Part shown: piece after piece, positions 1-8,272 of the stretch | Position numbering within the stretch: position 1 is the first letter of the stretch | How the letters are laid out: every line of letters begins with the position of its first letter | From: CAITZA01 sp937915285 | Lineage (GTDB): Bacteria; Desulfobacterota; Desulfomonilia; Desulfomonilales; Desulfomonilaceae | DNA length: 64,000 bases | Direction: 5' to 3' | NCBI GenBank assembly: GCA_036821825.1 | Contig: DAISIV010000001.1 | Location: 94,575-158,574, forward strand | Notes under the pieces: generated by a model | What the model was told of the DNA's origin: nothing | Databases searched by the model: none | What the model saw: only the letters and a program-made list of their open reading frames with translations | Made by a program: the position numbers and the translations under genes

Positions 1-536
1 GAAACAACTTCTGTCAGGACATCTTTTTTCAGGGCCTCCGTAGAATTCATGAATTCACCTTCATAAATTATCTGTGAGGCGATGTGGTCACCTGTGACCT
101 GTCTCAGAATGAGATCCGCCAGATAAGGAGTCGGAACACCCAGTTTTATTTCATTAAGACCTATTGACACCTTTTCTGGTACCGCCAAGCGATAGTCACA
201 GGAGAGCAGAAGTATTGTTCCACCAGCTATGGCATGACCTTTTATGGCGCAGGCCGTCGGCCTGGGAATGGTGAAAAGTTCAAGCACGGTTTCATTAAAT
301 TTCCAAAAAAAGTCCATCATGTCGTTTCGATTGAAATTAAGAAGTTCCGGGAGATCAAAACCCAGCGAGAAGAATTTTTCACCGCCCGTAAGGACAACGC
401 CTCTGCATTGGTTTCTGATTTCCGAGAGTGTCTCCGATAGATTACTGAGGAGCCTGGAGTTGATGGAATTGATTACCCCGTTGTCAAGGCGAAGGATTGC
501 CACGTCCGACTGTGATTCCAGTTTTACAAGTGTCAA
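1..536 (-). CDS. Enoyl-CoA hydratase/isomerase (crotonase) family protein, 3' end cut by window
   Basis: Reading the minus strand from a TTG at 536 gives an open frame of 178 codons that runs off the window. The TTG follows an AGGAGG box at 8-nt spacing, and no in-frame ATG is available (the ATG just upstream is in another frame and stops quickly). The protein has the crotonase signature: an oxyanion-hole stretch around residues 54-60 (EKFFSLGFD) and the second oxyanion loop KGHAIAGG near residue 100, followed by CDYRLAV and a GLNEIKLGVP segment. The family hydrates or isomerises acyl-CoA thioesters in fatty or aromatic acid degradation. The usual catalytic glutamate region reads GLNEIKLG, so an isomerase or another crotonase activity is possible. 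The substrate cannot be told from this fragment. Confidence 0.85.
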   Translation of the reverse strand, partial: MTLVKLESQSDVAILRLDNGVINSINSRLLSNLSETLSEIRNQCRGVVLTGGEKFFSLGFDLPELLNFNRNDMMDFFWKFNETVLELFTIPRPTACAIKGHAIAGGTILLLSCDYRLAVPEKVSIGLNEIKLGVPTPYLADLILRQVTGDHIASQIIYEGEFMNSTEALKKDVLTEVV

Positions 537-851
537 AGCCGATTCCTCCTTTGACGTTCCCAAACGTTTTGCATGAGCTTACACCTCAGAAGAAACCATT
601 ACCGGGCCCGCAATCATGAGGCCCTTTAGCAATGTACGCATTAAGATGTTACCTACCACGGTCGTGGTAAAACAAGAACCGAGTATCCTTGAATAGATTC
701 TTTTGACACATCACGGCGGAATGAAATATCAGCCGCCAGGCCGAGTAGTAACATGGCGGCCGGTTCCTTGTTCTTGAACGGATTGGACAATTATTTTCGG
801 GGAATTATCGACACACCCCGACGACGGGCCCAAAAAAGTCATGTGAAACGA
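537..851. other. Non-coding gap between crotonase gene and RsbW-like gene
   Basis: No convincing gene is visible on either strand. The only structure noted is a short perfect inverted repeat, ACCACG-GT-CGTGGT, at 655-668. The promoter of the minus-strand crotonase gene probably lies here. Confidence 0.5.
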
Positions 852-1280
852 TCATGCGTCAGGGAACTTTTTTGTCATCAGGAGCACATTCTTTCCTTCG
901 CAGGAACTGTAAACAGCATGATCCATAAATTTCCTTATGAACCAAACTCCTAGGCCACCCTCACCGGGCACATCCAGATTCGGAGTTTTTACATTTGCAG
1001 GATCAAACCTCACTCCACGGTCTTCGAGATAAATTTCAATTCTGTCAGAGTGGACAACAATCTGGATGGAGATCGGCCCCTTGTTGTTGCTTCCTTTGTA
1101 GGCGTGCCGGCTTACATTGGTATAAGCTTCATTAAAAGCCAGCTCTATACCATCCACATCTGACGGATGATTGGCAAAGGCTGGTAACTGCTGGACCAGT
1201 TGCCGGACAAAAAGATCGAGGGGACGCAACAGCAGTAAGTCAGCAGTGGAGTCAATCTTAACTTTTAGTGGATTGTCCAT
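852..1280 (-). CDS. RsbW/SpoIIAB-like anti-sigma factor serine kinase (HATPase_c_2)
   Basis: A 142-residue GHKL-fold ATPase of the anti-sigma kinase type. The N box is at residues 46-61 (ELAFNEAYTNVSRHAY) with E51 and N55, the G1 box is EDRGVRFDP near 86-94 and the G2 box EGGLGVWFIRKF near 107-118. Proteins of this family bind a sigma factor or other partner and phosphorylate a STAS antagonist on serine. It is the last gene of a five-gene minus-strand set; the STAS partner is just upstream (1347-1676) and a PP2C phosphatase heads the set, so all three parts of a partner-switching circuit are present. No sigma factor is encoded nearby, so the controlled target may not be a sigma factor. No strong ribosome site precedes the ATG. 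Confidence 0.85.
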   Translation of the reverse strand: MDNPLKVKIDSTADLLLLRPLDLFVRQLVQQLPAFANHPSDVDGIELAFNEAYTNVSRHAYKGSNNKGPISIQIVVHSDRIEIYLEDRGVRFDPANVKTPNLDVPGEGGLGVWFIRKFMDHAVYSSCEGKNVLLMTKKFPDA

Positions 1281-1346
1281 TTGTTATGCACCCGCAAATT
1301 TTGTCCAAGGCGAAAAAATCCTGTCGATTTTCCCCCACCTGGAAGG

Positions 1347-1676
1347 TTATGAAAAAGATTTAATAGCCTGGTCCATGTCCTCATAGATTTCAAAAACCCT
1401 GTGAAGTCTTGTGAGTTGAAACAAAGTTTGCGCCTGCGGAGACGGTCTGGCAATTTTCATGTCTCCCTGATTTTTTATCAGGGTCCTCAGAGATGCAACT
1501 AGCGCTCCACATCCGCTACTATCTATGAATTTTGTTTTCTCGAGGTCAATTATAAGTTTTGTCGAAGTTTCCTCCGCAATCTTTTTAACAGTGTCCTTGA
1601 GTTTTGGAGCTACCACCGCATCCAGTCTTTCATCGGTGCTAATGATTGTAATGCCGTCTTTTTTTTCGATTTCCAT
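1347..1676 (-). CDS. STAS-domain anti-sigma factor antagonist
   Basis: A 109-residue single STAS domain of SpoIIAA/RsbV size. The conserved phosphoacceptor loop KFIDSSGCGALVASL is at residues 49-63; Ser53 or Ser54 is the expected phosphorylation site. In known systems the unphosphorylated form binds the RsbW-type kinase and frees the kinase's target. The start has a clear AGGAG box 8 nt before the ATG. It lies between the degenerate sugar-transferase fusion and the RsbW-like kinase, with a 66-nt gap to the kinase gene. The serine kinase and the PP2C phosphatase that would act on it are both in the same set. Confidence 0.88.
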   Translation of the reverse strand: MEIEKKDGITIISTDERLDAVVAPKLKDTVKKIAEETSTKLIIDLEKTKFIDSSGCGALVASLRTLIKNQGDMKIARPSPQAQTLFQLTRLHRVFEIYEDMDQAIKSFS

Positions 1677-1725
1677 GGAAACAACTCCTAATTTCCACCA
1701 TGCTTATGATTGAACTTGGCTCTGG

Positions 1726-3198
1726 CTATTTCGGGGCTCCGATAACAAGCCTTAAAATGGCCTTGAAAAGTGTTTTGGCGTCCTCACGAAAGTTTCTGGT
1801 TACCGTATAGTAATTTTCTATTGCTATCTTTTCATCTTCGGCCTGATCATCGGCGCCTTCGGCGTCTATAGGCGTAAAAAGCCCGTCTGGCGCTTCAAAT
1901 CGCTGTTTCATCCAATCTTCTGTGTATAATCCGAATTCTTCCTGATTCAGCGGTCTAACCCCCACAAGTTTGAGGCGTCCAGCCAGCACGTTAAGCAGAG
2001 CCGGTAAACGGCCCAGAAGAGGCCCCGAATCATTGTAGTAAAATATGTTAGTCCTCATGGCGGAATCCGCCGAGGCAGGATCACCATGAATGTCGCGGAT
2101 CATTATCGTTTTTCTGTCGAAGAAGTCCCTGCCCTTGGCTTTGCGCCAGATTCCCTTGATTATCAACACCGGCGACACCAGTATTAACAGGATGATTGTT
2201 GTAAAGAAATTTATGAGTCTGTCTTTCCAAGAGTAAATGACCTTCTTTTTTGCCCCTGAAAGCAGGAAAGGGTCAGCAACGGTTGTCCATACTCCGATTC
2301 CCATGTGTATCATGAAATTGGATTGAGCAAGGGTCATCTCGAGGCTAGTCTCAGCCCCCACATAAGTGTTTTCCATTATAACACTGGATTTGACAACCGC
2401 TTCCCTGTCAATTATGCAGCCATCACATATTACCGAATATTCCTGAAGTTTTGCGCCTTCCAGTATCCTGACGTAGTTTCCGATGAGGACAGGCCCCTGG
2501 ATGGACACACTCCTGTCTATTTTTGAGTGATGCCCAGTTATGATATTGTTGGCAAGATCGGAGGTGTCGGTGGCATAGATTCTCTGAAACTTGCCACCCA
2601 GAATGGCCATATTGGCTACCCATAAACTCTTTGGATCCACAACATTTATGTGAGCGCCGTCACATAAATAGTCAGAAACCTGCGGGGCTGCCTCAAACTG
2701 AGGGTCAAAAAGCAGCGCTCCAGTGTCAACCGTCTCATCAGCCAGGGAAAACTCCGAAAACGGTCCCATGTCCGGAGCTTGACAAGCGTCAATCAACAAC
2801 CTGCTTTTTATTTGAACCAGGCGAATTCCATTTTCTTCCTGATACTTCCGGACCTTTAAATAGTCTACATCGATGAGGGATTCGCACTGGACGAGAAGCA
2901 TTGGCCCACTTACCAGATCTGAGAGTCTTTCTATTGTTTCCCTGGGACTACATGGATCCTTGAAAACCTGGAGATTGATTTTCGCGCCCCATCTGGTTTG
3001 AGGTCCAACAAACTCTTGAACCGCCTGAGGATGTTCTACAGCTATGACAATTATTTCAGTCAGACCCGTCTCGACAAACTCTGTGATCCTTCTTTCAAGG
3101 AGTGGTTTGTTCAAACAGGTCAGCAAACCAAGCGGCCTGTCACGAGTTATAGGCTGAAAGGGGCTGGAATCATTAAAAAGAGTTATTACTACTCGCAT
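1726..3198 (-). CDS. Nucleotidyltransferase-like / hexapeptide / sugar transferase-like fusion protein, both enzyme domains degenerate
   Basis: A 490-residue three-part protein. Residues 1-215 resemble NDP-sugar pyrophosphorylases (KPLLERRITEFVETGLTEII at 31-50), but the nucleotide-binding GxGTRLxPLT loop is replaced by NDSSPFQPITRDRPLG. Residues about 225-300 look like left-handed beta-helix hexapeptide repeats (SKIDRSVSIQGPVLIG and on). Residues 324-490 align by eye with bacterial sugar transferases: a membrane helix at 330-348, then LLNVLAGRLKLVGVRP at 401-416. The catalytic Asp-Glu pair seen in the adjacent gene (SIDELPQLFNVL) reads LLGRLPALLNVL here, so both acidic residues are gone. This suggests a regulatory or scaffold protein. 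It lies directly downstream of a sugar transferase with intact motifs and upstream of the STAS gene. Confidence 0.75.
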   Translation of the reverse strand: MRVVITLFNDSSPFQPITRDRPLGLLTCLNKPLLERRITEFVETGLTEIIVIAVEHPQAVQEFVGPQTRWGAKINLQVFKDPCSPRETIERLSDLVSGPMLLVQCESLIDVDYLKVRKYQEENGIRLVQIKSRLLIDACQAPDMGPFSEFSLADETVDTGALLFDPQFEAAPQVSDYLCDGAHINVVDPKSLWVANMAILGGKFQRIYATDTSDLANNIITGHHSKIDRSVSIQGPVLIGNYVRILEGAKLQEYSVICDGCIIDREAVVKSSVIMENTYVGAETSLEMTLAQSNFMIHMGIGVWTTVADPFLLSGAKKKVIYSWKDRLINFFTTIILLILVSPVLIIKGIWRKAKGRDFFDRKTIMIRDIHGDPASADSAMRTNIFYYNDSGPLLGRLPALLNVLAGRLKLVGVRPLNQEEFGLYTEDWMKQRFEAPDGLFTPIDAEGADDQAEDEKIAIENYYTVTRNFREDAKTLFKAILRLVIGAPK

Positions 3199-3270
3199 GG
3201 ATGGTCACAGCTTTCTGTGTTAATTGGTCCTAAATTTTTGACTTCCATCGGACAAACGATTGAGCGGTTT

Positions 3271-4020
3271 TCAGTAAGCTCCCTTGCCCAACAAAACTGC
3301 AGGGATAGTTTTTAGAAGAAGGACTATGTCGCCCCAGAAAGTTTGGCTCTCAAGGTACTGTACGTCCAGACGGACCTGTCCTTCAAAGTTTATGTCGCTT
3401 CGCCCACTAACCTGCCACAGGCATGTCAATCCTGGAATGACTTCGAGTCGTCGTCGGTCCGACAGTGTGTATTCAGCAACTTCTTTTGGCAAACTCGGTC
3501 TAGGCCCGACCAAAGACATGTCACCCTTCAGGACATTGAACAGTTGTGGCAACTCGTCTATGCTGAGTTTTCGGATGACCCGCCCTACACGGGTTATTCG
3601 GGGATCCTTTTTCATTTTGAAAATTACTCCGCCAGCTTCATTCCTATCCAGCAAGTCTGCCTGAATCTTGTCAGCATTAACTACCATTGACCTGAATTTA
3701 TACATCTTGAATCTCTTTCCCCATTTCCCAACACGTTGCTGACTAAAGAAAATGGGGCCACCGTCCTCGAGCTTGATCAACAGGGCAGTAATTCCAAAAA
3801 CAGGGGCAAGCGCTAAAAGGCCAAACGCCGATCCCAAAATATCTATGAGCCTTTTCAAGGCCCTACTGCTCTCTAGCACCACGATCCACGCGTTCTTCTT
3901 GATCATGAATCTTAGCCAGAGCTTCCAGCGAGAGATGCGTATGCCGTTTCTGGCATACTTCCTGTACACCTGCTCCATCAGTTCATGGTCTCTTTTGAAA
4001 TTGCCATTTTCGTCAAGCAT
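3271..4020 (-). CDS. Polyprenyl-phosphate sugar-1-phosphate transferase (bacterial sugar transferase family)
   Basis: A 249-residue initiating glycosyl-phosphate transferase of the short monotopic type (WcaJ/WbaP C-terminal domain, ExoY-like). A single hydrophobic helix at about 59-83 is followed by the conserved GPIFFSQQRVG (88-98), FKMYKFRSM (104-112), KLSIDELPQLFNVLKGDMSLVGPRP (151-175, Asp155 and Glu156 catalytic) and PGLTCLWQVSGRS. It would move a sugar-1-phosphate from a nucleotide sugar to undecaprenyl phosphate at the inner face of the membrane, starting an exopolysaccharide or O-antigen unit. No other polysaccharide genes are next to it. Its neighbours are Rsb-type regulators, which suggests post-translational control of polysaccharide priming. 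The gap to the upstream phosphatase gene is 23 nt. Confidence 0.88.
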   Translation of the reverse strand: MLDENGNFKRDHELMEQVYRKYARNGIRISRWKLWLRFMIKKNAWIVVLESSRALKRLIDILGSAFGLLALAPVFGITALLIKLEDGGPIFFSQQRVGKWGKRFKMYKFRSMVVNADKIQADLLDRNEAGGVIFKMKKDPRITRVGRVIRKLSIDELPQLFNVLKGDMSLVGPRPSLPKEVAEYTLSDRRRLEVIPGLTCLWQVSGRSDINFEGQVRLDVQYLESQTFWGDIVLLLKTIPAVLLGKGAY

Positions 4021-4043
4021 GGTCCAACTCTGACAGAGGCTTT

Positions 4044-5189
4044 TTAATTCACTGACATCATCAGGAGAGAAATATCGTCTTCAAATGCTGCCGATCCCCT
4101 GAAAGCCTCAAGGTCGGCCATTATAACAGACAAGGTTCCTCCATTGCCCTGGCCTTGCGAATTCCTGAAGACCTCAAGAAGTCTGCTCTCACCATAGTAT
4201 TCATGCGGGGCTCCCGGCTCTCCAAGCTTTAGAGCCTCCGTAACACCGTCGGTGAAAACCAGCACAGAGTCACCCGCATACAACTGAACAGTCTCCTCAT
4301 CATATTCCATTCCGTTGAATGCGCCAACAAGCGGACCTCCCTCATACAACTCTGCTATGCTCTGGTCTGCATTCCGGAACAGCAGAGGTTTTGGATGGCC
4401 GGCGTTGGTGAAAGTAAGCTCCAGTGTACTGATGTTGACTATGCCGTAAAATACCGTCAGGAAATCAGAATCCGGAAGAACTTTGAACATTTCATCATTA
4501 ATGACTTTGAGCAAACCGGCAGTTGAGTTGGTCAGCCGCGCAAAAGACTGAAAGGCCATCTTGAACATGGCTCCTACCATAGCTGAGGCCACACCATGCC
4601 CGGAAACATCGACCTGAACAAAACCAATCCGGTTGTCCGGCAACTCGATCACATCATAAAAATCACCACCGGCTTCTGAAACCGGTTTATAATATGCGTA
4701 GAGACTAAGATTATCGAGATGTGGAAGTTCCTGGGGAAGCAAGGAATTCTGGAGTTGTGAGGCCATTTCCATTTCTCGGGCCATGATCTTGTTTCTGGCC
4801 TCTATTTCCTTGCGGGCCTCAAACAGCGCCAGATGATTCTTGACCTTAATGGACAATTCCTGTTTGTCGTATGGCTTGGTTATGTAATCGACTGCGCCCG
4901 CTTCCAGGCCTTTCTCACGGCTCTCCGAGTCCTCGCGTGCAGTCAGAAAAATCACAGGAGTCGCTTGATCAATGATTCCATTCTTAAGTATTTCCTGGGT
5001 CTGAAAACCGTCCAGCCCAGGCATCTCAATGTCAAGAAGCACTAGATCCGGTTTTTTGTTTCGGGCTATCTCTATGGCTTGAATGCCCGATTCAGCAGAC
5101 ATCACCTCGTAGCTCTTCATGAGCATGGACTCCAACATCTTGCGGCTCAACGGGTGATCTTCTACCACCAATACCCTGGAATGACTCAT
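4044..5189 (-). CDS. Response regulator with PP2C (SpoIIE/RsbU-type) serine phosphatase output
   Basis: A receiver domain (residues about 4-120, phosphoacceptor Asp53 in LLDIEMPG, Lys in TKPYD near 105), a coiled linker (about 122-150) and a PP2C-type phosphatase domain (about 160-380). The phosphatase metal-binding motifs GGDFYD (Asp176) and QVDVSGHG (Asp194) are intact, as is FTDGVTEA. I place the start at the ATG at 5189 because the receiver domain begins there. A GTG at 5288 in frame would add 33 residues with no domain value; neither has a strong ribosome site. The expected substrate is the phosphorylated STAS protein at 1347-1676. The gene is first in the minus-strand set, so an upstream histidine kinase signal would feed into the partner switch. 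Confidence 0.88.
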   Translation of the reverse strand: MSHSRVLVVEDHPLSRKMLESMLMKSYEVMSAESGIQAIEIARNKKPDLVLLDIEMPGLDGFQTQEILKNGIIDQATPVIFLTAREDSESREKGLEAGAVDYITKPYDKQELSIKVKNHLALFEARKEIEARNKIMAREMEMASQLQNSLLPQELPHLDNLSLYAYYKPVSEAGGDFYDVIELPDNRIGFVQVDVSGHGVASAMVGAMFKMAFQSFARLTNSTAGLLKVINDEMFKVLPDSDFLTVFYGIVNISTLELTFTNAGHPKPLLFRNADQSIAELYEGGPLVGAFNGMEYDEETVQLYAGDSVLVFTDGVTEALKLGEPGAPHEYYGESRLLEVFRNSQGQGNGGTLSVIMADLEAFRGSAAFEDDISLLMMSVN

Positions 5190-5480
5190 GTGAATATTAC
5201 CGTAGCGTCCTGAAAGACTCCGCAGCCAAGGTCCTTCCGAAAAGCTTTGAGGGCTTCTTCGAAATTTCCGAAAGAGGTCGCGACTCACCGATCAATAAAT
5301 TCATGTTGTCTGGATTATAAGGATAAATGTTTCTCAAGTCAGCAAAAAAACTACTGGTAGCCCAAAGTCAATGATCTGTTGATCAACAGGTGAACTCGGT
5401 TTATAATTACTTAATCCTGCATCAACAACCGGGCGCTGGATTTTTTGAAGTGTTTTTTGCTTAATGGAAAAATAAAGATG

Positions 5481-5705
5481 ATGCCAAATACCAACAAGAT
5501 GAGAACCAATGCTGAGTTGAGCCCTTTCCAGAAAAGAATTGAGAGTATCGATAACCCTATACTGTGTGTATCAGAGGTCGAACAAATGATAGACGAAATA
5601 GGACAGGAGCTGGCATCCGATATTAAAGTTGCATTTCGACCACGGTCCAGATTCTTAAAGTCTCGTAACCTTAATCCATTTTGTCAGGGGATCAGGTTCA
5701 GGTAA
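5481..5705 (+). CDS. Doubtful small hypothetical ORF
   Basis: A 74-codon frame starting at the second of two tandem ATGs (5478, 5481). I do not recognise the product. The first half is hydrophilic and could be protein-like (FQKRIESIDNPILCVSEVEQ), while the C-terminal part is arginine-rich and looks random. No clear ribosome site precedes it. It may be a gene remnant or chance. Confidence 0.2.
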   Translation: MPNTNKMRTNAELSPFQKRIESIDNPILCVSEVEQMIDEIGQELASDIKVAFRPRSRFLKSRNLNPFCQGIRFR

Positions 5706-5734
5706 TTCCTGCATTGACCTCATGCATGGCACGG

Positions 5735-5788
5735 CTCGGGTTGATTTGGTTGCTTTCGGTCGGCGATAGCGACACTCGGGTTGATTTG
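5735..5788. repeat. 14-nt direct repeat pair
   Basis: CTCGGGTTGATTTG occurs at 5735-5748 and again at 5775-5788, a 40-bp period, in non-coding DNA. The flanks share further bases (ac/cg before, GG or CGG after). The function is unknown. Confidence 0.7.
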
Positions 5789-5800
5789 CGGAGCCGTACT

Positions 5801-5838
5801 TTTACTGTAAAGATTGGATGAGCTTTACATGCTGTAAA
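5801..5838. promoter_or_regulatory. Tandem TTTACA/TGTAAA palindromes, putative operator
   Basis: TTTAC-T-GTAAA at 5801-5811 and TTTACA-TGC-TGTAAA at 5824-5838, starting 23 bp apart. The second has the same architecture as a palindrome at 12466-12480. They lie about 250 bp upstream of the histidine kinase gene, so the target promoter is not obvious. Recognition by a dimeric regulator is inferred from symmetry only. Confidence 0.45.
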
Positions 5839-6091
5839 AAATGCTGACACAGGTATGCGAGATAAGGTTTCCAGCCCATAATATTCGTGCGCCTCATGGC
5901 CGGTTCTGATGGCATGGAGATTGCTTAATCCAACTTGACTGCCGGTTTGTTCAAATTGGATGGATCATCTCCAATGTCTTCAGTGTCGCAACCCAGAACA
6001 TTCGAAAACATGTCCTCTGAGCATCTTCACATACTAAGGGATTTGCAATGGTAACTACTCAGATTTTGTTGAAATCATCGGGAGATAATTC

Positions 6092-7750
6092 ATGAGCTTG
6101 AAACACTATGACAGACTTGCCTTGAAGATGACGGTCATGACTCTGTCATTTTCCCTCATACCGCTTCTGGCCCTTGGAACAACCATATATCTGCAGTTCA
6201 CTACAGCTTATGAAAGCAAAGTTGCCGAATCGGCCAGGACTCTTGTTCAAAACAGACGCGCTTCGATTGAACTATTCTTTGATGAACGAATAGCCCAGCT
6301 AAACACCGTAGCCCAAACCCATCCCATCGAGAAACTGAAAGACGAAGCATTCTTAAAGAAAATTTTCGACACTCTGCAGGCAAAATCCAAGTCTTTCATA
6401 GACTTAGGAGTAATCGACTCTCAAGGCGCTCATCAGGCCTACGTCGGTCCGCATTACGATAAACTGAAATCAGTAAATTACGCGCAGGAAGAATGGTTTC
6501 AGGCGGTTCTCACGACCGGAATCTATATTAGCGACGTTTTTATGGGCTTTCGTAAGGCCCCACATTTCATAATAGCTGTCACAACCATTTATAACAACCA
6601 AATGTATATAGTCAGGGCCACCATCAACTCAATGATCATAGAGGAGATGGTCAGAGCTGCTCAGGTCGGCAAGCGTGGTGACGCTTTCATCATCAACAGG
6701 GAAAACATTCTGCAGACTCAGCCGCGATTCTCCGGACAACTTCTAGGCACGCCTAACGCCCCTAACTTCAGTTCGGCCATTGGCTTGGCCGTTGAATTTG
6801 CTAAATTCAAGAATGAAGAGAGTATTTATGCTACAGCCCAGATCAAGGACCCCAGATGGGTGCTGGTGATAAAAGAAGATGTCCAGGAGGAGATGGCCCC
6901 CCTCTTCAGGGCGCACTTCGTCGAAAGTCTGGTTATTGGTTTTGGAATCTTGCTCGTTGTCATCGGAACCATAGTCACCACAAGACTCATGACCAAACGT
7001 TTGGAGCAAATGGAGCTTGAAAAGGCCAAAACCGAGGATCTTGTAGTACAATCATCAAAGATGGCTGCGCTAGGAAAGATGGCCGCAGGTATTGCTCATG
7101 AAATAAATAACCCACTCCAGATAATCGGAGATCAGGCAGGATGGATGAAAGACCTACTTGATTCCGAAGACATGAAGGCTAACGAGAACTTTCAGGAGTT
7201 CGAACAGTGCATCAAGAAGATAGAAAGACAGGTTAACCGATCGCGCGAAATAACTCACCGGCTGCTAAGATTTGGTAGAAGAATGGAAACAACCCAGGAC
7301 ATGGTCGATGTCAACAATCTACTGGCTGAAACCATTACATTCCTGGAAAACGAAGCCCATTACAGGGATATTACTGTTCAGACGCAATATGATACCAACC
7401 TGCCTGAGATAACCACGGATTCCAATCAGCTTCAGCAGGTATTTCTCAATATCATTGACAACGCTATAGACGCAGTAGGACAGTCAGGCAAAATCTTTAT
7501 AAAAACATCCTTGATTAGCAATTCATCCAAGGAAATACAGGTAACGATCGAGGACAATGGTCCGGGCATTCCGAAGGAAGTCCTGGCAAGAATTTTCGAT
7601 CCGTTCTTCACAACCAAGCGCGCCGACGAAGGCACAGGTCTCGGCCTATCCATAAGCTACAGCATAATTGAAAAGCTGAGGGGAAAAATATCTGTCGAAA
7701 GTGAAGAAGGCAGGGGAACGACTTTCATCATCACGCTCCCTATCAATTAA
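6092..7750 (+). CDS. Membrane sensor histidine kinase with extracytoplasmic Cache-like domain
   Basis: 552 residues. Two membrane helices (about 14-36 and 277-300) flank a periplasmic domain of roughly 240 residues that resembles a double Cache sensor. The cytoplasmic part carries a HisKA box with His336 in AAGIAHEINNPL. The HATPase domain has an N box near NAIDAVG, DNGPGIP, FDPFFTTK and GTGLGLSIS. It autophosphorylates on His in response to an unknown small ligand and would pass the phosphate to the receiver protein encoded 50 nt downstream. A GGGAG box precedes the ATG. It heads a run of kinase-receiver-kinase-receiver genes. Confidence 0.9.
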   Translation: MSLKHYDRLALKMTVMTLSFSLIPLLALGTTIYLQFTTAYESKVAESARTLVQNRRASIELFFDERIAQLNTVAQTHPIEKLKDEAFLKKIFDTLQAKSKSFIDLGVIDSQGAHQAYVGPHYDKLKSVNYAQEEWFQAVLTTGIYISDVFMGFRKAPHFIIAVTTIYNNQMYIVRATINSMIIEEMVRAAQVGKRGDAFIINRENILQTQPRFSGQLLGTPNAPNFSSAIGLAVEFAKFKNEESIYATAQIKDPRWVLVIKEDVQEEMAPLFRAHFVESLVIGFGILLVVIGTIVTTRLMTKRLEQMELEKAKTEDLVVQSSKMAALGKMAAGIAHEINNPLQIIGDQAGWMKDLLDSEDMKANENFQEFEQCIKKIERQVNRSREITHRLLRFGRRMETTQDMVDVNNLLAETITFLENEAHYRDITVQTQYDTNLPEITTDSNQLQQVFLNIIDNAIDAVGQSGKIFIKTSLISNSSKEIQVTIEDNGPGIPKEVLARIFDPFFTTKRADEGTGLGLSISYSIIEKLRGKISVESEEGRGTTFIITLPIN

Positions 7751-7801
7751 GGCGCCGGTCAACCGCCATGTTTCGAATTAAATGAATTGGAGGCTTGGAA
7801 A

Positions 7802-8197
7802 ATGGAAAAATTCAGGGTCCTGGTTATTGACGATGAGATTGATTTTGTTGAAACAATAGTAAAAAGACTACGGGACAGAGGCCTCGAAGCGGAAGGCGCT
7901 CTCAGTGGCCCTGAAGGACTTCAGATACTGGAAAACAAGGATTTTGACGTCATAGTCCTTGACGTGAAAATGCCTCGTATGAACGGAATTGAAACGCTCA
8001 GGGAAATCAAGAAAAAGAAGCCTCTGGTTGAGGTCATCATGCTGACCGGACACGGGTCTGTGGAATCAGGAATTCAGGGGTTGCAGCTCGGCGCATTCAA
8101 TTATGTCATGAAACCTGTTCCACTGAACGAGCTTCTGAAGCAAATGACCCAAGCTTATGAAAGAAAACTCATAGAAGAAGATAGACTAAACCGCTGA
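7802..8197 (+). CDS. Single-domain response regulator (CheY/Spo0F-like)
   Basis: 131 residues that consist only of a receiver domain: acidic pocket IDDE at 9-12, phosphoacceptor Asp54 in VLDVKMPRMNG, conserved Thr in MLTGHGS and Lys in MKPVP. There is no DNA-binding or enzymatic output, so it probably relays phosphate to another protein. The ATG at 7802 is preferred over a TTG at 7787 because a GGAGG box sits 8 nt upstream of it. It follows the Cache kinase and precedes a second kinase by 75 nt. Confidence 0.9.
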   Translation: MEKFRVLVIDDEIDFVETIVKRLRDRGLEAEGALSGPEGLQILENKDFDVIVLDVKMPRMNGIETLREIKKKKPLVEVIMLTGHGSVESGIQGLQLGAFNYVMKPVPLNELLKQMTQAYERKLIEEDRLNR

Positions 8198-8272
8198 AAA
8201 CATACATAGGGCTTTTCCAGCGACAGCTTCTGAACTAAGTACCTGCAATACCGGGTTTTCCGTGATAATAGA

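Larger units (their letters stand above)
5290..6091. other. 800-bp largely non-coding region with repeats and palindromes
   Basis: No recognisable gene. It contains a 14-nt direct repeat CTCGGGTTGATTTG at 5735-5748 and 5775-5788 (40-bp period) and two TTTAC-type palindromes at 5801-5811 and 5824-5838. The ribosome site of the kinase gene at 6092 (GGGAG) is at its right end. A weak 74-codon frame at 5481-5705 is listed separately. Confidence 0.6.

Noticed and set aside
521..535. TTTACAAGTGTCAAA, near match to the TTTACA-N3-TGTAAA element
   Set aside because: One arm is imperfect and it overlaps the first codons of the crotonase gene.
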